A DNA stretch of 33,412 nucleotides, taken from positions 1 to 33,412 of the forward strand of contig DVHN01000172.1 in the NCBI GenBank assembly GCA_018712075.1, read 5' to 3'. This document shows positions 16,292-24,541 of the stretch, one piece after another. A model generated the notes under the pieces. That model saw only the letters and a list, made by a program, of their open reading frames with translations. It was not told the origin of the DNA and did not search any database. Each line of letters begins with the position of its first letter. The stretch's first letter is position 1. The stretch is from Candidatus Fimimorpha faecalis (GTDB lineage: Bacteria > Bacillota > Clostridia > Lachnospirales > Lachnospiraceae). The position numbers and the translations under genes are program-made.

Positions 16292-18037
16292 CTATAATGC
16301 AAACTGGCTATTATATAGATTTGCATAAAATCCATTCTGAGCAAGCAATTCTTCATGTGTTCCCTGCTCAATGATATTACCATTGTTCATAACAAGTATG
16401 ACATCCGCCTCCTTAATCGTAGAAAGACGATGTGCAACAATAAAGCTTGTTCTACCCTGCATCATTTTCGCAAATGCTTTCTGAATACGGATTTCAGTTC
16501 TTGTATCAATCGAAGAGGTCGCCTCATCCAAAATCAGCATTGGAGGCAGGCAAAGCATAACTCTGGCAATGCAAAGCAGCTGTTTTTGCCCTTGGGATAA
16601 ATTTCCTCCATCTTCTGTAATTACGGTGTCATATCCCTGTGGCAAACGTTTAATAAAACTATGTGCATGTGCTGCTTTGGAAGCTAAAATCATTTCTTCC
16701 TCACTTGCGTCTGGCTTTCCATAAACAATATTTTCTCGGATAGTACCAGATTTCAGCCATGTTTCTTGCAGTACCATACCATAATTATTTCTAAGACTTT
16801 CTCTTGTAATATGACGAATATCTTCCCCTTCCACTTTTACAGATCCCTGATCTACATCATAAAAACGCATTAAAAGATTAATGACCGTACTCTTTCCGCA
16901 TCCAGTCGGTCCAACAATTGCAATTCTCTGCCCTGGTTTTACGTTTAAGTTAAAATTTTCAATCAATTTCTGTTCTGGCGTATAAGAAAAATACACATGA
17001 TCCATCTCTACATTTCCGTCCACATCTGCTAATACAACTGCATCTTCTGCATCTGGAACTTGTGGTTCTTCTTCCATTAACTCAAATACACGAGCAGCTG
17101 ACGCAAGTGCATTTTGAAGTTCTGTAATAACACCACTGATCTCATTAAATGGCTTTGTATATTGGTTTGCATAACTTAAAAAACTCGTTAATCGTCCAAC
17201 CGTCAGCACTCCATTTACTGCTGCAATTGCTCCTACAATACCAACGCCTGCATAAACCACTCCATTTACAAAACGAGTTGCTGGATTTGTAATGGAAGAA
17301 AAAAACGTTGCTTTTAAACTAAATTCTCCCAACGTTTCATTAATCTTATCAAAACGGTTTAGTGCATCATCCTCATAACCAAATGCCTGTACCACTTTCT
17401 GATTTCCAATCATTTCATCAATCAGAGAAGTTAATTTTCCTCGTGTCTCAGACTGTTTATGGAACATCGTATACGTACGCTGTGCAATAAAACGTGCTAC
17501 AAACAAAGAAAGTGGTGTGATAATTACTACGACAAGTGCAATAATCCAGTTTAGATAAAGCATAAATGCAAGCGTTCCTATAATCGTAATAACCCCAGAA
17601 AATAACTGTGTTAATCCCATCAAAAGACCATCAGAAAATTGATCCACATCGGATACGATACGGCTTACCACATCTCCATATTGGTGACTGTCCACATACT
17701 TTAAAGGAAGATTTTCCAAACGATGAAATGCCTTTGTCCGGATATCTTTGATTACTCGAAATGTAATACGATTGTTGCATACATTCATTAGCCACTGGCT
17801 CAATGCTGTAATTACAATCACAATTACAATCTGCTTTATAATCGCCCATACCCCAGGAAAGTTAACGTTTCCTGCTGCGATAATCTCATCTACCGCATAT
17901 CCAATTAAAATCGGCACATACAATGTCAATGCAACCGTCACTGCTGCCATAACAAACGATAGCACAACAAGAAACCAATAGGGACGAATACTCCTTAAAA
18001 CTTTTAACATTACCTCTTTATTTTTTTCTCTGCCCAT
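16292..18037 (-). CDS. ABC exporter half-transporter with complete catalytic site
   Basis: Type I (MsbA/LmrA-fold) exporter subunit of 581 residues: six membrane helices in residues 1-310, then a nucleotide-binding domain. Walker A GPTGCGKST is at 376-384, Walker B with catalytic Glu505 in LILDEATSSID, and H-loop His536 in IVAHRLSTI. The signature is LSQGQ (480-484) instead of LSGGQ, so the composite site completed by the partner's nucleotide-binding face is weakened. The start abuts the partner gene with no gap. The pair resembles heterodimeric multidrug exporters such as BmrCD and TM287/288; the substrate is unknown, but the following two-component genes point to antimicrobial peptides or drugs. 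Confidence 0.9.
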   Translation of the reverse strand: MGREKNKEVMLKVLRSIRPYWFLVVLSFVMAAVTVALTLYVPILIGYAVDEIIAAGNVNFPGVWAIIKQIVIVIVITALSQWLMNVCNNRITFRVIKDIRTKAFHRLENLPLKYVDSHQYGDVVSRIVSDVDQFSDGLLMGLTQLFSGVITIIGTLAFMLYLNWIIALVVVIITPLSLFVARFIAQRTYTMFHKQSETRGKLTSLIDEMIGNQKVVQAFGYEDDALNRFDKINETLGEFSLKATFFSSITNPATRFVNGVVYAGVGIVGAIAAVNGVLTVGRLTSFLSYANQYTKPFNEISGVITELQNALASAARVFELMEEEPQVPDAEDAVVLADVDGNVEMDHVYFSYTPEQKLIENFNLNVKPGQRIAIVGPTGCGKSTVINLLMRFYDVDQGSVKVEGEDIRHITRESLRNNYGMVLQETWLKSGTIRENIVYGKPDASEEEMILASKAAHAHSFIKRLPQGYDTVITEDGGNLSQGQKQLLCIARVMLCLPPMLILDEATSSIDTRTEIRIQKAFAKMMQGRTSFIVAHRLSTIKEADVILVMNNGNIIEQGTHEELLAQNGFYANLYNSQFAL

Positions 18038-19765
18038 TTAACGTCCCTCCTTTGGAAATTGTGAATAATAGATTTCCTGGTATACTTCACAGGATCGCAG
18101 TAACTCCTCGTGCTTACCAATTCCAACCATTTTTCCATCATCCAATACAATAATCTGATCCGCATACTGAATCGTTGTAGAACGCTGTGATACAATGAAA
18201 ACGGTCATATTACGATCCATCTTCTTAATCGCTTTTCTCAGTTTGGCATCGGTTGCATAATCCAGCGCCGATGCACTATCATCCAAAATTAAAATCTCGG
18301 GTTTTTTTACCAGTGCTCTCGCAATCGTTAGCCTCTGACGCTGACCGCCCGATAAGTTCTTCCCACCTTGCAAAATATCGGCATTCAGTCCACCCTCTTT
18401 TCCTTCTACTACTTCCGCTGCCTGCGCCGTCTTTAATGCCTCCATCATCTCTGCTTCTGTCGCATCTTTCTTGCCCCACCGCATATTTTCGGCAATCGTA
18501 CCTTTGAATAAAACCGCTTTTTGCGGAACAATTCCAACCATAGTACGAATCTGATTCAATGGATAACGTTTAATATCGGTACCATCAACTGTAATTTTTC
18601 CTTTTGTCGCATCATAAAAACGAGGAATCAAATTGATTAAAGAAGACTTTCCAGAACCTGTACCACCAATAATACCAATTGTCTGACCCTTTTTCACCTT
18701 AAAACTTATATCACTCAAAGAAGGTTCTTTTGCATTTTGATAGGCAAACGTTACATGGTCAAATTCAATATAATTTTCCGAATTCGTTTCTTTTACTTCT
18801 GTTGTACTGTATTCTGTTAAACTTGGTTTTAATTCCATTACGTTTTGAATTCTATTTGCACATGCTAGTGATTTTGTAATATTAATAATCAGATTTGCGA
18901 GTTTCACTAATTCTACGAGAATCTGTGACATATAATTGACGAGTGCAACAACCGCACCTTGTAGAATAATCCCATTATTTACTTGATTTGCTCCTACCCA
19001 AAGTAATACAACAATTGCAACATTAATAATAATATAAGTAACTGGATTTAATAGCGCTGTAATCTTTCCAACAAATACCTGCACTTTCATTAAAAGCGCA
19101 TTTGCTTCTGTGAAATTTTCTCTCTCATCTTTTTGACGGTTAAACGCACGAATGACACGTGCTCCTACTAGATTTTCTCTCGTCAGTTGTGTAACCCGAT
19201 CCAAACGGCTCTGTACTTTCCGATACATTGGAATACTAACCAGCATAATTCCAAACACTACAACCGATAACGCTGGAATTGTAATTACAAAGATCATGGC
19301 TGCCTTCCAATCGATTGTAAACGCCATAATCATTGCTCCAAACACGATAAATGGAGACCGCATAAATAATCGTAAAAATAAGTTTACCCCTGCCTGTACT
19401 TGATTGATATCACTTGTCATTCGTGTTATCAACGTGGAAGTTCCAACTGTATCAACTTCTGAATAGGAAAGGGATTGAATATGTTGAAATAAATCATGTC
19501 TTAATGCAGTTCCAAATCCAACCGCCGCCTTTGCTGCAAAATATTGGGCGGTTAAAGAACAAACTAAACCAATGATTCCTAATAAAATCAATAATCCGCC
19601 CATCTTCAAAATATAGCCAATGTCACTATTTTTAATACCAATATCAATAATTCTAGCCATTACCAAAGGCACAAATAATTCAAACAAAGCCTCCAATAAT
19701 TTAAACAATGGCGCCAATATACTCTCTTTCTTATAACTGCCCAAATACCGCAGTAAGCTTTTCAT
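18038..19765 (-). CDS. ABC exporter half-transporter with degenerate ATP site
   Basis: Partner subunit, 575 residues from the ATG at 19765, which has GGAGG 5 nt upstream; an in-frame TTG 12 nt earlier would place the start inside that ribosome site. It has a six-helix membrane domain followed by an ATPase domain. Walker A GGTGSGKSS (367-375) and signature LSGGQ (471-475) are normal. The catalytic Glu after Walker B is Asp (LILDDSAS, Asp496), and the H-loop His is Gln (Gln527 in IVSQRSTTI). These changes define the non-catalytic site known from asymmetric heterodimeric exporters. It is the first of the two exporter genes, 73 bp after the acetyltransferase gene. Confidence 0.9.
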   Translation of the reverse strand: MKSLLRYLGSYKKESILAPLFKLLEALFELFVPLVMARIIDIGIKNSDIGYILKMGGLLILLGIIGLVCSLTAQYFAAKAAVGFGTALRHDLFQHIQSLSYSEVDTVGTSTLITRMTSDINQVQAGVNLFLRLFMRSPFIVFGAMIMAFTIDWKAAMIFVITIPALSVVVFGIMLVSIPMYRKVQSRLDRVTQLTRENLVGARVIRAFNRQKDERENFTEANALLMKVQVFVGKITALLNPVTYIIINVAIVVLLWVGANQVNNGIILQGAVVALVNYMSQILVELVKLANLIINITKSLACANRIQNVMELKPSLTEYSTTEVKETNSENYIEFDHVTFAYQNAKEPSLSDISFKVKKGQTIGIIGGTGSGKSSLINLIPRFYDATKGKITVDGTDIKRYPLNQIRTMVGIVPQKAVLFKGTIAENMRWGKKDATEAEMMEALKTAQAAEVVEGKEGGLNADILQGGKNLSGGQRQRLTIARALVKKPEILILDDSASALDYATDAKLRKAIKKMDRNMTVFIVSQRSTTIQYADQIIVLDDGKMVGIGKHEELLRSCEVYQEIYYSQFPKEGR

Positions 19766-19838
19766 AGTTACCTCCAACCTTGTATTTTTTGTAGTTTTCT
19801 ACCACTTTTTTCTTTTCATATTGAACAAAAATATCGTA

Positions 19839-20381
19839 TTAACCCTTCACTGCTCCATAAAGTACTAGATCACAAATTCCTGTATTATTAAAACCTGCTG
19901 CAATCTTTGTTCCTTCATATTGCAATCCACATTTTTGCATTACTCTTCCAGAAGCAGGATTATTGAAATCATGCTTTGCTTCAATCCTACGAAATCCCTC
20001 ATGGTTCCATAAAAAATCCATCACTGCTCGAAGTGCTTCGGATGTAATTCCTCTCTTCCAATAGGACTCTCCAATACAATAACCAATTTCTGCACATTTA
20101 ATTTGTGTATCTTGACTTACTACGCTAATGCTTCCGATCGGTTCTTTTAAAGATTTTAATTCAATACACCATTGATAAAACTGACTATTCTTATACTGTT
20201 TCGTCCAATCTTTTAATACCGCTTTTGTCACTTCTATATTATCATGCGTTGGCCAAGTTAAATATTTTGTAACGATATTATGACTTGCCCAATTACGATA
20301 CATCGCTTCGGCATCATTTTCTTCAAACCTACGTAAAATTAATCTGGGCGTTGTCAGCATAACGGTTCCCGACTGTTTCAT
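19839..20381 (-). CDS. GNAT-family N-acetyltransferase, RimJ/RimL-like
   Basis: A 180-residue acetyltransferase using acetyl-CoA. The opening 'LTTPRLILRRFEENDAEAMY' and the later 'CAEIGYCIGESYWKRGITSEAL' (acetyl-CoA binding loop, R/Q-x-x-G/A-like) and GFRRIEAKHDFNNPASGRVMQKCGL segments are typical of the RimJ/RimL group, which acetylate protein N-termini, small molecules or antibiotics. GAGGAG lies 8 nt before the ATG and a good promoter at 20422-20450. No clear terminator separates it from the exporter genes, so it may be the first gene of that transcript. The substrate is unknown. Confidence 0.85.
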   Translation of the reverse strand: MKQSGTVMLTTPRLILRRFEENDAEAMYRNWASHNIVTKYLTWPTHDNIEVTKAVLKDWTKQYKNSQFYQWCIELKSLKEPIGSISVVSQDTQIKCAEIGYCIGESYWKRGITSEALRAVMDFLWNHEGFRRIEAKHDFNNPASGRVMQKCGLQYEGTKIAAGFNNTGICDLVLYGAVKG

Positions 20382-20421
20382 AATTTCATCTCCTCACAAC
20401 TCTCCTTATCCTTTGTTTTTC

Positions 20422-20450
20422 ATTTTATCTTATTTTTTCCAATTTTACAA
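20422..20450 (-). promoter_or_regulatory. promoter of the acetyltransferase gene
   Basis: On the minus strand TTGTAA (20445-20450) and TAAAAT (20422-20427) are separated by 17 bp. This leaves a leader of about 35 nt before the ATG at 20381. Confidence 0.5.
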
Positions 20451-20510
20451 TCCCTAGATTTTGTGAAACCTCACACGTCGAAAGTCACGAGTGTGCCAAT
20501 TATCAATTTT

Positions 20511-20541
20511 CTTACATTTCTTCCTAATATTATGGTATAAT
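20511..20541 (+). promoter_or_regulatory. promoter of the MoxR operon
   Basis: TATAAT (20536-20541) is preceded by TGG, giving an extended -10. A partial -35 (CTTACA, 20511-20516) sits at a long 19-bp spacing. Transcription would begin near 20548, which argues against translation from the ATG at 20550. An imperfect palindrome (CACACGTCG...CGAGTGTG, about 20472-20495) lies just upstream in the divergent region. Confidence 0.5.
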
Positions 20542-20576
20542 TTAAAAAAATGTACGCAAAGGAGTATTCTACTATT

Positions 20577-21512
20577 ATGAACTCATTAGATCAATTAAAC
20601 ACAAACATAGAAAAGGTAATCGTTGGGAAAGGTAACGTTATTGATTTATTAATGACCGCATTTATTGCAGGTGGTCATGTTCTCTTAGAAGATGTTCCAG
20701 GAACAGGAAAAACAGTAATGGCTAAGTCATTGGCTCGGTCGTTGGATGCTTCTTTTTCCCGTATCCAATTCACCCCTGACTTACTGCCATCTGATATTAC
20801 AGGATTAAATTATTACAATCAAAAGGAAAGTGAATTTATCTTTAAACCAGGTCCTGTCTTTTGTCATATTTTACTTGCAGATGAAATTAACCGTGCTACG
20901 CCACGTACCCAATCTGCGTTATTAGAATGCATGGAAGAACACCAAGTAACCGTAGATGGCATTACCCGAAAGCTCCCTGAACCATTTCTTGTTCTCGCCA
21001 CGCAAAATCCTGTTGAAACAACTGGAACCTTTCCTCTTCCAGAGGCACAGCTCGATCGTTTCTTCATGAAAGTTTCCATGGGATTCCCTACAAAGGAAGA
21101 AGAACTTTCTATTTTAACCCGTTTCCAAAAAAATGCTCCTCTTGAAACACTCCAGCCTGTTTGCTCCACTTCGACCATTTTGGAAGCACAGCAAGCATAT
21201 AAGGAAGTCTATGTACATCCTTTGCTTATGAATTATTTAGTAGAATTGGTTCGTGCTACAAGAGAACAATCTCATATTATTACAGGCGTAAGTCCAAGAG
21301 GCAGTTTAGCACTTATGCGTGCAGTACAGGCTTATGCCTATCTACATGACCGTACTTATGTCGTACCAGAAGATTTTAAAGCGGTTGCCGTTTCCGTTTT
21401 ATCCCATCGTCTTGTTTTGGGACGTTTTTCTGGCAGTCAATCATCTGGGGAGGAAATGATTCAAAAACTACTATCTGAGATCCCTGTCCCAACCGAAGAC
21501 TGGAAACGATAA
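20577..21512 (+). CDS. MoxR-family AAA+ ATPase
   Basis: Chaperone-like AAA+ ATPase, 311 residues from the chosen ATG at 20577. An in-frame ATG at 20550 lies only about 2 nt after the predicted transcription start and before the GGAG ribosome site, although that site is about 12 nt from 20577, longer than ideal. Walker A is VPGTGKT, Walker B ILLADEINRA. The MoxR-typical segments PGPVFCHILLADEINRATP, LATQNPVETTGTFPLPEAQ and LDRFFMKV are present, with sensor 2 near VSPRGSLALMRA. It heads a three-gene operon with DUF58 and membrane-protein genes. Such trios are thought to help assembly or activation of membrane or secreted complexes; the client is unknown. Confidence 0.93.
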   Translation: MNSLDQLNTNIEKVIVGKGNVIDLLMTAFIAGGHVLLEDVPGTGKTVMAKSLARSLDASFSRIQFTPDLLPSDITGLNYYNQKESEFIFKPGPVFCHILLADEINRATPRTQSALLECMEEHQVTVDGITRKLPEPFLVLATQNPVETTGTFPLPEAQLDRFFMKVSMGFPTKEEELSILTRFQKNAPLETLQPVCSTSTILEAQQAYKEVYVHPLLMNYLVELVRATREQSHIITGVSPRGSLALMRAVQAYAYLHDRTYVVPEDFKAVAVSVLSHRLVLGRFSGSQSSGEEMIQKLLSEIPVPTEDWKR

Positions 21513-21550
21513 TATTATCCTTCTATAAAAAATATCGATGAGGTTTTGCT

Positions 21551-22684
21551 ATGAAATTAGTTCTTTTACTTTTAGGAGCTTTCCTATTATTTTTTCTGCA
21601 AAAATACATTTATCAAACCTATTGGAAAAAACAACTAACTGTATCCATTCGGTTTCAAGAACGACCTGTTTTTGAGGGAGAATCTGCATGTTTAACTGAA
21701 ATAATTGAAAATCGCAAACTTTTGCCGTTAATTCATTTAAATGTAAAATTTCAGATTAGTCGATATCTTCAATTTCAAAACATGGAAAATACAACAGTAT
21801 CCGATCAAACCTACCGAAGTGACATTTTCTCCGTTCTTTTTTTCCAGCGGATTACTCGTACACTACAATTTCATTGTCAAAAACGTGGATACTATGAAAT
21901 CAAACAGGCAGACTGCATTTCTTCTGACCTTTTGATGACAAATTCCCTCGTCACAATTTTGCCTGTTCAGACATTTTTATATGTCTATCCAAAATCCATT
22001 GATATTTCTTCTTTAGAAGTCCCATTTCGTAAGATGATTGGAAGTATAACAAGCCGTCAGTTTCTTTACGAAGATCCATTTGAATTCCGTGGTATCCGTG
22101 ATTATACGATAACTGATCCAATGAATAAAATTAACTGGAAGGCATCTGCTCGTTCTGGTAATCTCATGGTTAATCTGCACGATTCCACTGCTTCTCAAGA
22201 GGTAATTTTATTTTTAAACTTAGAAGATCCATTACTCTGGAAAAAAGACATTCTCCAGGAAGTTTCGATTCGTCTTGCTGGGGCAATTAGTCACTACTTT
22301 TTAAATAAATCCATTCCAATCCAGATGGTCTGCAACGCCTATGATTTGCTTACTGGACAAGTTGCAGTAATACCGGCAGGCACTGGATTATGCCAGATTA
22401 CTACTATCTATCAAATACTTGCAAGAATTGATCTATCTCGCCCAACTATTTCTTGTAAACAACAATTACAGGATTTACTGTATACATCAAATCGAACGGA
22501 TCCTCTTTATATTATGATTTCAAGCGATCTGCATCCAGATTTGCAGGAAGCATTTGGCAACCTCACTCAAAACAGTGCTGGTGCATTATGGATTGCTCCA
22601 CTCACCGCAGATATGGAATTTCCCATATCTTCTACACCCGATATGCAAGTAATTCGATGGGAGGTGTCTTCCTATGAGACGTAA
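21551..22684 (+). CDS. DUF58 domain protein
   Basis: A 377-residue protein with one N-terminal membrane helix (about 2-20), a beta-rich middle part and the DUF58 core 'DPFEFRGIRDYTITDPMNKINWKASARSGNLMV', in which the DP-x-x-x-RGIRDY and INWKASAR motifs are hallmarks. The C-terminal half is a von Willebrand A-like fold in this family; a clear MIDAS motif is not obvious here. It follows the MoxR gene by 38 bp and overlaps the next gene by 11 bp, so the three are co-translated. A partner role to MoxR is inferred from family knowledge. Confidence 0.87.
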   Translation: MKLVLLLLGAFLLFFLQKYIYQTYWKKQLTVSIRFQERPVFEGESACLTEIIENRKLLPLIHLNVKFQISRYLQFQNMENTTVSDQTYRSDIFSVLFFQRITRTLQFHCQKRGYYEIKQADCISSDLLMTNSLVTILPVQTFLYVYPKSIDISSLEVPFRKMIGSITSRQFLYEDPFEFRGIRDYTITDPMNKINWKASARSGNLMVNLHDSTASQEVILFLNLEDPLLWKKDILQEVSIRLAGAISHYFLNKSIPIQMVCNAYDLLTGQVAVIPAGTGLCQITTIYQILARIDLSRPTISCKQQLQDLLYTSNRTDPLYIMISSDLHPDLQEAFGNLTQNSAGALWIAPLTADMEFPISSTPDMQVIRWEVSSYET

Positions 22685-23900
22685 TTTATTATTTCTTTTT
22701 GAATCATTCCATGGATTCTTATTAATTCTAGCCGCAGCAAGCATCCCAATCTTTCTTATATTCCCCGAAGATTGGAACTTATACTTTCTTCGTGCCTGTA
22801 TTTTAATTTTCCCTCTAGCTGCCACTGCCATCGCTGTCAATTATTGCAGCTCTCTCTTCACTTACCTTGGAATTGGAATTATTTGTGGTACTGGAATCTT
22901 TTTCTTTGCAGACAACCTGGCAGAACAGATTTACCTAACTATTTTCACGCTACTCATTGTTATTGCTCGAATTCCTGCCAGACTAGATCGAAAGCGTGAC
23001 TTTTTACAACAGCCTCACTATATGTATTCTCTATTCTTTTTGTTTATTTACATAATCTCCTCGTTTCTTCACTTAGAGAACTTAAAATCATTTCTGTATT
23101 ATTTTGCATTTGTTTATATCATTATAATGATTTTATATATAAACTTGAAACATTTGGAGTATTATTTAAATGACAAAAAAAATGTTTCCAATTTTCCAGG
23201 TCATCAGATTATCTATACTAACCGTATTATGGTCAGCATTTTTGCTGGCATTACTACATTCTGCTTTTTCCTACTCCCATTTACAGGATTAGAACGACTT
23301 TTGAGTCAAATTGGAAATCAATTTCTTGCATTACTGCGGTGGCTAATTCTCCTTCTGCTTCCAAAAGACAGTCCAGAAGAAGAAATTATAGAAGAAACTA
23401 AAACTGCCACGGAAGAACCATCATCCCTATTTGCCTCAGAGGAACAGGCTCCAGAATGGCTCGTTCAATTACTACAACTATTCCTTAACATTCTGCTAAT
23501 TCTTGCAGTTTTAGCTTTCATCGCTGGAATCATTTATCTTATTTATCAGCTTTTCCAGCGTTTTTATCAGCCACCACACGAAAACGAGGATCAACAGGAA
23601 TTTATTAAAGAAGAACATCATTTTATTACACGGATTCGTTCTCAAAAAGACGATTCTTCCCCTTGGTTTTCCTTCCATCCAAACGCCTATATCAGAAAAA
23701 AATACAAAAAAACAATTCAAAAAAATTCCAAATCCAATTCCGATATTCCAACTTCCTATACTCCAACGGAACTGGAACATTATGCAAATCTGGATGAAAC
23801 AAACGAAACCCTTACCTTGCATAATCTTTACGAAAAAGCCCGCTATTCCAAACAGGGTTGTACAAAAGAAGATGCTGCACGGATTAAAAAACATCTGTAA
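22674..23900 (+). CDS. multi-pass membrane protein with DUF4129-like tail
   Basis: Third gene of the MoxR/DUF58 operon, 408 residues. About six to eight hydrophobic helices fill residues 5-255, a Glu/Thr-rich loop (about 240-260) precedes another helix near 270-290, and a basic cytoplasmic tail follows. The last ~45 residues (PTELEHYANL...LYEKARYSKQGCTKEDAARIKKHL) resemble the C-terminal DUF4129 segment of TgpA-type transglutaminases. However, the extracellular transglutaminase domain with its Cys-His-Asp triad, normally present in the third partner, is absent. It could be a reduced TgpA-like scaffold; the family call is inference. Confidence 0.7.
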   Translation: MRRNLLFLFESFHGFLLILAAASIPIFLIFPEDWNLYFLRACILIFPLAATAIAVNYCSSLFTYLGIGIICGTGIFFFADNLAEQIYLTIFTLLIVIARIPARLDRKRDFLQQPHYMYSLFFLFIYIISSFLHLENLKSFLYYFAFVYIIIMILYINLKHLEYYLNDKKNVSNFPGHQIIYTNRIMVSIFAGITTFCFFLLPFTGLERLLSQIGNQFLALLRWLILLLLPKDSPEEEIIEETKTATEEPSSLFASEEQAPEWLVQLLQLFLNILLILAVLAFIAGIIYLIYQLFQRFYQPPHENEDQQEFIKEEHHFITRIRSQKDDSSPWFSFHPNAYIRKKYKKTIQKNSKSNSDIPTSYTPTELEHYANLDETNETLTLHNLYEKARYSKQGCTKEDAARIKKHL

Positions 23901-23928
23901 AACCTAATGAAACGTTTTCAAACCATCG

Positions 23929-23957
23929 TTGCTCTTTTTGGAAAATTATACTATACT
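23929..23957 (+). promoter_or_regulatory. promoter of the ArsC/Spx-like gene
   Basis: TTGCTC (23929-23934) and TATACT (23952-23957) are separated by 17 bp, upstream of the start at 24057. An overlapping earlier TATACT is at an unsuitable spacing. Confidence 0.45.
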
Positions 23958-24056
23958 ATTTTTTAAAATAATGAAATATTTGCAGACTATTTCATAGCCT
24001 TTCGATGAGGATTGCTTGCTCTGCATGAAAAGAAAAAAAGAAAGGGAAAGAAAACA

Positions 24057-24416
24057 ATGAAAGAATTGACGATACTTTGCTATTCCAAATGCTCCACATG
24101 TAAAAAAGCACTTGCATGGTTAGATGCCCACGAGATTCCATACACAACACGCCCAATAAAAGAAGAACATCCATCCGAAGAAGAACTAAAAACCTGGTAC
24201 CAAAAAAGCGGACTTCCACTCAAACGATTCTTCAACACAAGCGGACAACTGTACAAATCCATGCAGTTAAAAGATAAATTGCCAACCATGAGCGAAGAAG
24301 AACAAATCGCATTACTATCTACCGACGGAATGCTCGTAAAACGTCCACTTGTAATCGGTGAAAACTACGTACTAACAGGATTCAAAGAAAAAGAATGGGA
24401 AGAGAAAATTTTATGA
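24057..24416 (+). CDS. ArsC/Spx/YffB-like thioredoxin-fold protein
   Basis: A 119-residue cytoplasmic protein. The start at 24057 is chosen because AAAGGGAAAG lies just upstream; an in-frame start at 24012 would add a Lys-rich tail unlike the family. The N-terminal CSTCKKA (Cys10 and Cys13 in the order C-S-T-C) is the redox motif of the ArsC/Spx superfamily, followed by RPIKEEHPSEEEL and the conserved LVKRPLVIGENYVLTGFKEKEWE end. Lachnospiraceae carry many such 'arsenate reductase family' proteins. No arsenic genes are nearby, and the C-terminal region does not show Spx features needed for RNA polymerase binding, so real arsenate reduction or Spx activity is not claimed. Confidence 0.85.
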   Translation: MKELTILCYSKCSTCKKALAWLDAHEIPYTTRPIKEEHPSEEELKTWYQKSGLPLKRFFNTSGQLYKSMQLKDKLPTMSEEEQIALLSTDGMLVKRPLVIGENYVLTGFKEKEWEEKIL

Positions 24417-24439
24417 TAAAGAATAGAATCTAATATAAC

Positions 24440-24479
24440 AAAGCCTGCCTACTTCTATTGTTCTATGTAGACAGGCTTT
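24440..24479. terminator. bidirectional terminator between convergent genes
   Basis: A 13-bp stem (AAAGCCTGCCTAC at 24440-24452 with GTAGACAGGCTTT at 24467-24479, one mismatch that is G-U on the minus strand) has moderately T-rich flanks. It sits between the plus-strand gene ending at 24416 and the minus-strand gene ending at 24542. Confidence 0.65.
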
Positions 24480-24541
24480 AATATTTCATTGTTTCTGGAT
24501 CATAAATTGAACTTTTTATTTGTTATTGATAGACAATCTTC

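Noticed and set aside
19791-19802. GTAG-TTTT-CTAC palindrome as an operator of the exporter operon
   Set aside because: The arms are only 4 bp in AT-rich DNA, and it does not resemble the TTACA/TGTAA operator near bceAB.
20550-20576. Upstream ATG for the MoxR protein
   Set aside because: It lies about 2 nt after the predicted transcription start and in front of the GGAG ribosome site.
20864-21178. 104-residue minus-strand open frame inside the MoxR gene
   Set aside because: It is the antisense shadow of a well-conserved ATPase gene and shows no family features or ribosome site.
24057-24416. Arsenate resistance gene (arsC) or spx
   Set aside because: Only the general fold and CxxC motif are shared; there are no ars genes nearby and no clear Spx polymerase-binding features.
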